Shown piece by piece: positions 8,803-15,350 of a stretch of DNA of 64,000 nucleotides. Made by a program: the position numbers and the translations under genes. This DNA comes from Arcobacter roscoffensis (GTDB taxonomy: Bacteria; Campylobacterota; Campylobacteria; Campylobacterales; Arcobacteraceae): positions 1,984,001 through 2,048,000 of the forward strand of contig NZ_CP100595.1 in assembly GCF_024267655.1 (NCBI RefSeq), read 5' to 3'. The notes beneath the pieces are model-generated. The model was not told the origin of the DNA. It worked only from the letters and a program-made list of their open reading frames with translations, and made no database searches. How positions within the stretch are numbered: the first letter of the stretch is position 1; the number at the start of each line of letters is the position of its first letter.

Positions 8803-9534
8803 ATGTTTGAATTAGCATCTTTTGGAATATTAACTGGGTTTATATCAGGTTTCTTTGGTGTAGGTGGAGGAATGATTCTTATACCTATGCTTTTAGTATC
8901 TGGTTTTGTGATGAAAGAAGCTATTGCTATTTCAATTATGCAAATGGTTTTTTCATCAATCTATGGCTCTTTTTTAAATACAAGAAAAGCCAAAAATATT
9001 CTAAAAGATGGTCTGATAATAGGAATCGGTGGATTTGTAGGAGGCTTACAAAGTGGCTTTATAGTTTCAAATGTATCAAATCTTACATTACAATATTTAT
9101 TTATAGCTATATTAATTTTCTCAATTATAAAAATATTTATAGCTCCTGCTGAAAATAAAGGCGAAACACAAGAAAAAAGTAAACTAACACTTTTTGTAAT
9201 TGGTTTTATTACAGGAATTATTGCGATGAGTATAGGTGTTGGAGGAGCTGTTCTTTTAACTCCAATCTTAGTTGGCTTTTTAAACTATGATTTAAAAGCT
9301 GCAACTGCTCTTGGTCTATTTTTTGTAATCTTCTCATCAGTTGCAGGATTTACATCTTTATCTTTAAATGGTCATATGCTTTTTACGGAAGGTGCTATAG
9401 TTGGACTTGCTTCACTTGTGGGTGTTTACTTTGGAATCAAAGTAAAAAACATGGTTCATTCAAACTCATATAAAAAGTATATTCTTTTACTAAATACAAT
9501 TATTTTAATTGTAATGTTGTATAAAACTTTATAA
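8803..9534 (+). CDS. TauE/SafE-family anion exporter
   Basis: Inner-membrane permease of 243 residues with about eight hydrophobic segments arranged as two repeats, each opened by a Gly-rich motif: 'GFFGVGGGMILIP' near residue 17 and 'MSIGVGGAVLLTP' near residue 145. The family moves sulfite, sulfoacetate or other organosulfur anions. Its place directly after cysE suggests a sulfur-metabolism role, but the substrate cannot be deduced. Last gene of the operon; no clear terminator follows. Confidence 0.88.
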   Translation: MFELASFGILTGFISGFFGVGGGMILIPMLLVSGFVMKEAIAISIMQMVFSSIYGSFLNTRKAKNILKDGLIIGIGGFVGGLQSGFIVSNVSNLTLQYLFIAILIFSIIKIFIAPAENKGETQEKSKLTLFVIGFITGIIAMSIGVGGAVLLTPILVGFLNYDLKAATALGLFFVIFSSVAGFTSLSLNGHMLFTEGAIVGLASLVGVYFGIKVKNMVHSNSYKKYILLLNTIILIVMLYKTL

Positions 9535-9605
9535 ATTTAATAAAAAATTTGATTTGTAAACTACTTTTCAGTACTATTCGTAATAAATAAAATATAAGGT
9601 TTAAT

Positions 9606-11423
9606 TTGAAAAATAACTTTTTGAAGTTTATTGTTGAGAATAGTAGTGATATAGCTTATGAAATCGATTTAAAAACTAGAAAAATAAAATGGTATAAAGA
9701 TATAAACACTATATTAGAGTACGAAAAAGAGAAGAATCTTAGTAATATAGACTCTTTTATTGAAATTATTAAAAAAAATCATCAAAAATACTTTTTAGAA
9801 AAAATTGACTCTAAAGATAATGAACAAAAAGAAATCAAATACAAAATTAAGAAAAATAATAAAGACTATCAAGAGTGGATAGATACTTTTATAAAAGTAG
9901 AAAATAAAATATATGGTATTTGTAAAATCAACTATAAAAAATTATCTGTTGAATTAAAAAAGAGTAAAAAAAGATACCAAAAACTTTTTGAAGCAAATAA
10001 AATACCTGTACTTGTAACCTCACTTAAAACAGGTAAATTAGTTAAAGTAAATAAAGCTGCTAATAAATTTTATGGATATACAAATAAAGAGTTTAAAAAG
10101 CTACATATTACAGATATAAATACACTTCCTTTTGATGAGATAAGAAGTGAAGTTTCAAAATCTTTAAATGGTGACAAAGATTGTTTTAACTTCAAACATA
10201 AGATTAAAAGTGGAAGAGTAATAGATGTTGAAGTTTATACAGGACCTATATCTTTAAAAAATGAAGATCTTTTATACTCTATAGTTTTTGATATTACAAA
10301 AAGAAAACAAGCCTTAAAAAAACTAAAACTATCTGATACTATTTATGAAAATACTAAAGAGGGAATTTTTATTACAGATTTAGATACAAGAATTTTATCT
10401 GTAAATAAAGCCTTTGAAGATATTACAGGATACAAAGAAGAAGAAGTAGTAAATAAAAAAGTAAGTATCTTAAAATCAAACAAACACTCAAAAGCCTTTT
10501 ATAATAACCTATGGGGTTCAATAAAGTCAAAAGGTTCATGGGAAGGCGAGATTATAAACAGAAATAAAAGAGGTAACTTCTTCCATCAATGGGTTACAAT
10601 AAATAGTGTTTATGATGATAATAACAAGCCTACAAACTACATCTCTGTATTTACAGATTTTACAAAACTAAAAGAACAAGAACAGCTTTTAAGAGAAAAA
10701 GATAAAATCATGTTCCAACAATCAAAGATGGCTTCAATGGGTGAAATGCTAAAAAACATAGCTCACCAATGGAGACAGCCTTTATCAGTTATAACCTCAT
10801 CAGCCTCAGGTCTAAAACTTAAAAAAGAGTTTGGGATGCTAAGTGATGAAGACTTTAATGAATTTGCAGAAGGTATTTTAAAATCAGCAACATACCTTTC
10901 TCAAACAATAGATGATTTTTCAAACTACTTCAAAAATAGTTCAGACCAAGAAGTGTTTTTAGTAAATGATGTTATTGAAAAAGCTATTCAGTTAACAGAT
11001 TCATCTTTAAAAAGTTGGGATATAAGTGTAAATACAAACTTTAAAAAAGATTGTGAGATATTTGGAATTAAAAATGAACTAATCCAAGTTCTACTAAACA
11101 TCATAAATAACTCAAAAGATGCCTACAAAAATCAGAAAGACATAAAAAAAGTAATTGAGATTGAAACAAAAGAAGAATTATTAAACTCAAGTATTACAAT
11201 AAAAGATTTTGCAGGTGGAATCGATGAGGGAATTTTAGACAAAATCTTCGAGCCATACTTTACTACAAAACATCAAAGCCAAGGAACAGGAATAGGACTT
11301 TATATGTCTAAACAAATTGTTGAAGATAGATTAAATGGTTCTATAAATGTGGAAAATATATATGAAGAGAATAAAAAAGGTGTAATGTTTAAAATACTTA
11401 TTCCTATAAATGAGAATAAATAA
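9606..11423 (+). CDS. Cytoplasmic multi-PAS sensor histidine kinase
   Basis: 605 residues without a membrane segment. Order: a PAS-like region (about 1-110), a second PAS (120-233, 'IPVLVTSLKTGKLVKVNKAA'), a third PAS with PAC (238-355, 'GIFITDLDTRILSVNKAF'), a short coiled-coil linker, the H-box 'MGEMLKNIAHQWRQP' with His387, and a HATPase ('NIINNSKDAY', 'DFAGGID', 'GTGIGLYMSKQIV'). This 'HQWRQP' class is abundant in Arcobacter-type genomes. No response regulator is adjacent, so the partner is unknown. The start is TTG following AAGGT. Confidence 0.92.
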   Translation: MKNNFLKFIVENSSDIAYEIDLKTRKIKWYKDINTILEYEKEKNLSNIDSFIEIIKKNHQKYFLEKIDSKDNEQKEIKYKIKKNNKDYQEWIDTFIKVENKIYGICKINYKKLSVELKKSKKRYQKLFEANKIPVLVTSLKTGKLVKVNKAANKFYGYTNKEFKKLHITDINTLPFDEIRSEVSKSLNGDKDCFNFKHKIKSGRVIDVEVYTGPISLKNEDLLYSIVFDITKRKQALKKLKLSDTIYENTKEGIFITDLDTRILSVNKAFEDITGYKEEEVVNKKVSILKSNKHSKAFYNNLWGSIKSKGSWEGEIINRNKRGNFFHQWVTINSVYDDNNKPTNYISVFTDFTKLKEQEQLLREKDKIMFQQSKMASMGEMLKNIAHQWRQPLSVITSSASGLKLKKEFGMLSDEDFNEFAEGILKSATYLSQTIDDFSNYFKNSSDQEVFLVNDVIEKAIQLTDSSLKSWDISVNTNFKKDCEIFGIKNELIQVLLNIINNSKDAYKNQKDIKKVIEIETKEELLNSSITIKDFAGGIDEGILDKIFEPYFTTKHQSQGTGIGLYMSKQIVEDRLNGSINVENIYEENKKGVMFKILIPINENK

Positions 11424-11454
11424 ACTGCTTGTTTAATAAGTGGTTTATTTTTTT
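11418..11454 (+). terminator. Intrinsic terminator after the PAS kinase
   Basis: An 8-bp stem AAATAAAC / GTTTATTT, with an additional CTT/AAG pairing inside, is followed directly by T residues. It begins within the last codons of the kinase gene. Confidence 0.7.
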
Positions 11455-11473
11455 ATTAAAGCATCTTAAAGTA

Positions 11474-11520
11474 TCAGGTGTTGAATTGTTAATTTGATTT
11501 TCTAAAAGTGAAAGTTTATA
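11474..11520 (+). repeat. Degenerate REP-like element (copy A)
   Basis: The left half matches the two better copies at 13007 and 15035 (AGGTGTTGAATTG followed by AATTTGA and TAAAAGTG), but the right arm AATTCA-nn-ACCT has decayed. It lies 500 bp from the RAYT gene and reads in the same direction as the other copies. Confidence 0.6.
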
Positions 11521-11527
11521 AACTAAA

Positions 11528-11553
11528 GATGATTAGTTATTTTACTAATCATC
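11528..11553. terminator. Hairpin between convergent genes
   Basis: Perfect 10-bp inverted repeat GATGATTAGT / ACTAATCATC with a 6-nt loop, lying just past the stop of the small periplasmic protein gene (minus strand). T-rich sequence follows on both sides, so it may end transcripts from either direction. Confidence 0.6.
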
Positions 11554-11562
11554 TCCTTTTAT

Positions 11563-11817
11563 TTAATAGTTACTTTTTTTCCCAACACCTGGTGCATCAC
11601 CAATTTTATGAAATGACTTTTTAGAATCCCAATCAATTCTAGTTTTTTGAGCATCTTTATATTGTATGAAAAAGTCACCTGATTGACAAGAGTAAATAGC
11701 TTCATAGTTAGAAATATCAGTTTTAACACATTTTTCTAAATGTTTTGGTGTTACTGTAGTGTTGTTTGCAAGCATCACACTAGAGATAAATAATGATGAT
11801 AATAATATTTTTTTCAT
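11563..11817 (-). CDS. Small predicted periplasmic protein
   Basis: 84 residues with a clear Sec signal peptide (positive MKK, hydrophobic 'ILLSSLFISSVML', cleavage probably after 'MLA' at about residue 17). The mature part has two cysteines (C30 and C44) that could form a disulfide in 'LEKCVKTDISNYEAIYSCQSGDFF'. No family is recognised. ATG start follows AAAGG. It is monocistronic and convergent with the PAS kinase. Confidence 0.75.
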   Translation of the reverse strand: MKKILLSSLFISSVMLANNTTVTPKHLEKCVKTDISNYEAIYSCQSGDFFIQYKDAQKTRIDWDSKKSFHKIGDAPGVGKKSNY

Positions 11818-12028
11818 AAAGGTCCTTTAATAATTTTCATGAATAATATATTAATTATTTTTAAAACATGCTTAAATTATTACAATATTATTAAAGTACT
11901 ACAAAGATTCAGTCGCCACCCTAAAATAACTTCAAAATTTTTCATTTTAAAATTATACAAATAGTTTTTTCTCTAATTCTTCAAACATATTTTCATGTGA
12001 GATAGTTTTATTATTTTCAAAATTACAA

Positions 12029-12055
12029 GGGATCAGGTCATGAATTTCCACTTTT
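12029..12055 (-). repeat. REP half-element (copy D) containing the RAYT stop codon
   Basis: These 27 bp are the reverse complement of 13036-13062 with a single mismatch, so the RAYT region is bounded by near-identical inverted copies about 1 kb apart. On the minus strand the element supplies the last sense codons (K-S-G-N-S) and the TGA of the transposase. Only the right arm of the REP hairpin is present here. Confidence 0.8.
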
Positions 12056-12805
12056 TATAATTTTTGATATTGTAGAACTAGAAAGCCCTAAATATTTTGA
12101 TATTTCGCTTTGTTTATATCCATCGTTAAATGCTTCTATTATAAACTTATCTCTTTCATCTTTAGTATTTACATTTTTGAAGTATTCATTTAATGTTTTT
12201 ATTTTCTCTTTTTGTACTAAATTGTCTTCAATTTTGAACTTTTCTTTATGTAATTTTTCTATTGATTTAACTTCTCTTTCTGAAATCGGAATACTTAAAT
12301 ACATAGCTAGTTCTTTTACACTAAAGTTTTCTAATACAAAAGATTTTTTACAACAAGAAAGAAGATTGTTATTTAACATTGTAAAAGAAGATGAATAAGG
12401 GTATTGACCTATTCTTTTTGTCATATTTACTTTTACAGGATTTGATTCTATATATTTAAAAAGAATATATAAATAGTCTTCATCTAAGACATACCAAGAT
12501 TTAAACCCATCTTGCCAAAGATGACCTACTCTTTTGTATTTTTTATTGTAATAACTTGCATACTTTGAATTTATCTGTCTCATAGCCAATGATAAGTTTT
12601 CTAACTTATTCTCTACTAAAAGATGGTAATGATTATCCATAATACAATAAGAATGAACAACCAACTTATATTTGTGCGCTGTTTCATTTACAATCTCTAA
12701 AAACTTGTCTTTATCTTTGTAGTTTTGTAAAATATATTTTCTTTCAACTGCTCTATTATATACGTGGTGATAACCTGCTAATTCTATTCTTGGTCTTCTT
12801 GGCAT
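12038..12805 (-). CDS. REP-associated tyrosine transposase (RAYT, Y1-type HUH)
   Basis: Single-stranded DNA transposase/endonuclease of the IS200/IS605-like Y1 superfamily. The 255-residue protein has the HUH motif in 'MDNHYHLLVE' (His59, His61) and the catalytic Tyr in 'FKYIESNPVK' (Tyr118), so it looks intact. A C-terminal helix-turn-helix (about 228-252, 'GYKQSEISKYLGLSSSTISKI') is an addition common in this clade. ATG start follows AAAAAGGAA. It is flanked by REP-like hairpins, and its final codons lie within one. RAYTs are usually single-copy domesticated transposases that act on REP hairpins rather than moving themselves (established for the family). Confidence 0.9.
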   Translation of the reverse strand: MPRRPRIELAGYHHVYNRAVERKYILQNYKDKDKFLEIVNETAHKYKLVVHSYCIMDNHYHLLVENKLENLSLAMRQINSKYASYYNKKYKRVGHLWQDGFKSWYVLDEDYLYILFKYIESNPVKVNMTKRIGQYPYSSSFTMLNNNLLSCCKKSFVLENFSVKELAMYLSIPISEREVKSIEKLHKEKFKIEDNLVQKEKIKTLNEYFKNVNTKDERDKFIIEAFNDGYKQSEISKYLGLSSSTISKIIKSGNS

Positions 12806-12921
12806 TCTATATTCCTTTTTTACATTATAGCATATTAATAACTTTTTACATTATATATATCACTATAGCTTGCTACTTAATTTTAGAATTCATAGAAAAT
12901 ATTGAATTTTTAAATAGTTTT

Positions 12922-12978
12922 TTATATAAATTAGTTGTGTTAGTTTTAATATTTTCAATTTTAGCAGTTGAGTTATAT
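12922..12978 (+). pseudogene. Relict copy of the 20-residue hydrophobic peptide gene
   Basis: Nineteen codons encode LYKLVVLVLIFSILAVELY, differing from the intact small ORF at 15262 by three Val/Ile exchanges and otherwise by synonymous changes (6 of 57 bases differ). The start codon, SD hairpin and stop codon are missing here, so translation as a peptide is unlikely. The remaining sequence between the RAYT start and the REP at 13007 is AT-rich with no recognisable gene; a longer open frame through it has no start of its own outside the RAYT gene. Confidence 0.65.
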
Positions 12979-13006
12979 TTTTATCAAGAACTGAAAATTG
13001 AGGGAT

Positions 13007-13062
13007 AGGTGTTGAATTGAAAATTTGACTTTTTTAAAAGTGGAAATTCATGACCTGACCCC
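13007..13062 (+). repeat. REP-like hairpin element (copy B, best preserved)
   Basis: Imperfect hairpin: AGGT-gt-TGAATT on the left pairs with AATTCA-tg-ACCT on the right, and an inner ACTTTT / AAAAGT pairing closes a 2-nt loop. It ends in GACCTGACCCC, a tail I associate with RAYT-linked REPs in other proteobacteria. It lies 200 bp upstream of the RAYT start codon. The stretch from here to the next gene holds only a short GGTAG/CTACC inverted repeat. Confidence 0.75.
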
Positions 13063-13210
13063 TATTTAAAAGCGGTAGTTAATAAATGGCTACCATGGAT
13101 TATTATTCTTTTTCTGATTGATTCATAGGCTTATTCTATAGCATAATCTCCTAAGAAAAAAAATGCTAACATATATTATAAATCATGGATATACTTCCAA
13201 AAGGTTAACA

Positions 13211-14995
13211 TTGAAAATTATAATAGTTTTTTTATTAGTAATAAGCACTTTATATTCAAATATAATTATAGACAATGATATTCGTAAAAAAGACAATTTC
13301 ACTCTAGAAATGTTTTACGATGATTCTAAAAAACTTACAATTGAAACCCTTCAAAATAAAACATTTAAAAAAATACCGAGTCAATTTACTTTTGGACATA
13401 AAAGAGGTAATTTTTGGTTCAAATTTACAATTGAGAATCATAGCACTAGTAAAGATTTTATTTTAAATTTCAGCGAACCATATTATGAAGAAATGAGTCT
13501 TTACAAAAAGGTAAATAACTATTGGGTAGAAGAGAAAAATGGTTTAATAAAACCTTTAAAGCAACGAGATGTTTTAAACCACAATCCAAGTTTTGAGCTA
13601 AAAATAAAACCAAATCAAATCAAAACTTTTTATGTAAAATCAAACTCTAAATTGACTACATCAGGAGAATTTGAAATATATAAAAAAAAGTATTTCAATT
13701 CTATACATGGTTATTATCATGATAATTTATATATGTTTTACTTTGGGATACTCTTTATTATTACAATAATAAACTTATTTATTTATTTTAGATTAAAAGA
13801 GAATATTTATCTTTATTACAGTGGATACACGTTTTTTTATCTTCTATGGGTTAGTGCTTATAGTGGGTTGATTTTATATACTCCGTTAGAAGAGTACTAC
13901 TATAATTTTCTTATGGTTACACCTATGTTTATTATGTTCTTGATTCTTTTTTCATCTGAATTTTTAAATGTAGAAAAATATTTACCAAAAATCTATAAAC
14001 CTTTAAATATCTTTGGATATATTTTTGGGGTGTTAGCACTTCTAATAGCTTTTAGTTTTGAACCTTGGTTTGAAATCATGAATAAATTAGCTTCTGTATT
14101 ATTTTTAGTTTTATTCTCGGTAGCTATTTATATTCTAAGAAAAAAGAATAATACAAACACAAAATATTATCTTTTTGCTATGAGTATTTACATGATAACA
14201 ATTTCATTAATGTCTGCAATGGTAAATGGCTGGATTGAAAATAATGACATCAATAGATACTCTTTCTTATATGGATCAATTTTTGAAATATTGTTTTTTA
14301 CAATGTTTCTTGTAAATCGATTTTATGTATTTCAAAATGAAAAACTTACTATACAAAAAGAACTGTTAGAGTTGAAAGATAAAAATGAGATTATTTTAGA
14401 GGCAAAAGTACAAGACAGAACAAATAGCTTAACAATTGCAAATGAGGAGCTGAACCATTTAATGCAAGAAAAAGAATTGTTACTCAAAGACTTAAAACTA
14501 CTTGCAATTACTGATTCAATGACAAAGTTATATAACAGAAGATATTTTACTGAAGTATCAGAAAATATTGTATCTTTATCTAGAAGAAAAAAAGAACTAT
14601 TATCAATAATTATGATTGATATTGATAAGTTTAAAAATATTAATGATACATACGGACACCAATTTGGTGATGATGTGATAATATTATTATCAAATATACT
14701 TATTAAGAGTCAAAGAAAGAGTGATATTGTTTGTAGATATGGGGGAGAAGAATTTGCAATATTACTTCCTGATACCTCACTTAATTCAGCGGTAGCTGTA
14801 GCAGAAAAAATACGCCTACTTGTAGAATCATCAAGTATTACTCTTTTATCAAAAAAAGATTTTCATTTTACTATAAGTTCAGGTGTATCTCAAGTAAACC
14901 TAGAAAGTGAAAATAGTGTTGAAACTGCTTTAAAACGAGCTGACAATGCACTCTATCAAGCTAAAAATAGTGGTCGTAACAAAGTTTGTATATGA
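13211..14995 (+). CDS. Diguanylate cyclase with 7TMR-DISM sensor
   Basis: Membrane receptor that makes cyclic di-GMP. I place the start at TTG because AAAAGG lies 6 bp upstream and a signal peptide follows at once ('KIIIVFLLVISTLYS'); an in-frame ATG at 13163 lacks a good SD and adds 16 polar residues. Order (594-residue numbering): signal sequence, extracellular 7TMR-DISM beta domain (about 25-165), seven membrane segments (about 173-370), coiled coil (375-430), GGDEF domain with 'RYGGEEF' near 511 and an RxxD inhibitory site (RKSD) five residues before it. Both active and feedback sites look intact. The ligand is unknown. Confidence 0.9.
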   Translation: MKIIIVFLLVISTLYSNIIIDNDIRKKDNFTLEMFYDDSKKLTIETLQNKTFKKIPSQFTFGHKRGNFWFKFTIENHSTSKDFILNFSEPYYEEMSLYKKVNNYWVEEKNGLIKPLKQRDVLNHNPSFELKIKPNQIKTFYVKSNSKLTTSGEFEIYKKKYFNSIHGYYHDNLYMFYFGILFIITIINLFIYFRLKENIYLYYSGYTFFYLLWVSAYSGLILYTPLEEYYYNFLMVTPMFIMFLILFSSEFLNVEKYLPKIYKPLNIFGYIFGVLALLIAFSFEPWFEIMNKLASVLFLVLFSVAIYILRKKNNTNTKYYLFAMSIYMITISLMSAMVNGWIENNDINRYSFLYGSIFEILFFTMFLVNRFYVFQNEKLTIQKELLELKDKNEIILEAKVQDRTNSLTIANEELNHLMQEKELLLKDLKLLAITDSMTKLYNRRYFTEVSENIVSLSRRKKELLSIIMIDIDKFKNINDTYGHQFGDDVIILLSNILIKSQRKSDIVCRYGGEEFAILLPDTSLNSAVAVAEKIRLLVESSSITLLSKKDFHFTISSGVSQVNLESENSVETALKRADNALYQAKNSGRNKVCI

Positions 14996-15034
14996 TAAGT
15001 TTACAATGGTTCCTTTTTTACTAAAAAAAGGTAC

Positions 15035-15082
15035 AGGTATTGAATTGTGAATTTTAAAGAGTGGAAATTCATAACCTCTCCC
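15035..15082 (+). repeat. REP-like hairpin element (copy C)
   Basis: Same outer hairpin as copy B with a different, still unpaired dinucleotide: AGGT-at-TGAATT ... AATTCA-ta-ACCT, followed by a C-rich tail (CTCCC). The inner loop is shorter and unlike copy B. It ends 15 bp before the promoter of the candidate antitoxin RNA. Confidence 0.7.
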
Positions 15083-15096
15083 TTATTTACTAAATA

Positions 15097-15125
15097 TTGA
15101 CTTTCTAAATACTTTTTAGTATAAT
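15097..15125 (+). promoter_or_regulatory. Consensus sigma-70 promoter of the candidate antitoxin RNA
   Basis: TTGACT (15097-15102), a 17-bp spacer and TATAAT (15120-15125). Transcription should begin near A15132. No ORF of useful length starts between it and the terminator at 15191, which points to a non-coding transcript. Confidence 0.75.
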
Positions 15126-15131
15126 TAAACT

Positions 15132-15219
15132 AATTTATACAATACATTGAAACTCTTGTAGGAGTGACTACCTACTAGATTTACACTGAAGGTAAGGGTA
15201 AAACCTTACCTTTTTTTTT
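15132..15219 (+). ncRNA. Candidate type I antitoxin small RNA
   Basis: About 88 nt, bounded by a consensus promoter and a perfect intrinsic terminator. The 5' region (15129-15155) is complementary to 15254-15278, which covers the SD, start and first codons of the small ORF downstream: all 25 target bases pair, with one 2-nt bulge on the sRNA side. A central hairpin (GTAGG / CCTAC) exposes the loop AGTGACTA (15163-15170), exactly complementary to a loop in the 3' UTR of the small ORF (15338-15345). It is on the same strand as the ORF, unlike classical antisense antitoxins. It might instead act in cis, as a leader of a read-through mRNA. Expression is inferred. Confidence 0.65.
15191..15219 (+). 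terminator. Perfect intrinsic terminator of the candidate antitoxin RNA
   Basis: GGTAAGG, a 6-nt loop, CCTTACC and nine T residues. This is the strongest terminator in the window; read-through would be needed for the upstream promoter to reach the small ORF. Confidence 0.9.
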
Positions 15220-15244
15220 GCGGGTAGTGTTGGGTGGGAGTGTT

Positions 15245-15264
15245 CATTGAAAGGAGTTTCAATG
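15245..15264 (+). promoter_or_regulatory. Hairpin enclosing the SD and start codon of the small hydrophobic ORF
   Basis: CATTGAAA and TTTCAATG form a perfect 8-bp stem with GGAG, the SD core, as the tetraloop; the ATG is the last three bases of the right arm. The left arm sequence CATTGAAA is repeated in the upstream small RNA, so the RNA can replace the left arm and pair with the SD loop as well. Confidence 0.75.
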
Positions 15265-15324
15265 TTGTATAAATTAGTAGTGTTAATTTTAATATTTTCA
15301 GTTTTAGCAATTGAATTATATTAA
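15262..15324 (+). CDS. 20-residue hydrophobic peptide, candidate type I toxin (Ibs-like)
   Basis: ORF MLYKLVVLILIFSVLAIELY: one short membrane-spanning segment after a single Lys, ending in an aromatic residue. The pattern resembles the Ibs toxins of E. coli (18-19 residues, K/R near the start, I/L/V core, terminal AY), although this is a similarity of form, not demonstrated homology. The SD is strong (AAAGGAG, 5 bp from ATG) but held in a hairpin. A diverged copy 2.3 kb upstream differs only by synonymous and Val/Ile changes, which suggests past selection on the peptide. No separate promoter is visible between the upstream terminator and the SD. If it is a toxin it would act at the inner membrane. 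Confidence 0.6.
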   Translation: MLYKLVVLILIFSVLAIELY

Positions 15325-15350
15325 TAAAAGGGGGAATTAGTCACTCCCCT
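15323..15350 (-). terminator. Terminator of the aconitase-like gene, overlapping the small ORF's 3' end
   Basis: On the minus strand AGGGGA and TCCCCC enclose a 9-nt loop followed by TTTTATT, right at the aconitase-like stop codon. Read on the plus strand the same sequence forms the AGGGG/CCCCT hairpin whose loop is complementary to the small RNA. Confidence 0.6.

Noticed and set aside
12790-13008. 72-codon open frame from within the RAYT start region to the REP at 13007
   Set aside because: Its only start lies inside the divergent RAYT gene without a usable SD, and the recognisable part is a relict of the 20-residue peptide, so I do not call it a gene.
12029-13062. A 1-kb insertion sequence with 27-bp terminal inverted repeats
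   Set aside because: The ends are inverted copies of one REP element. Y1 transposases do not use terminal inverted repeats, and the REPs also occur alone at 11474 and 15035, so a REP-RAYT locus explains it better.
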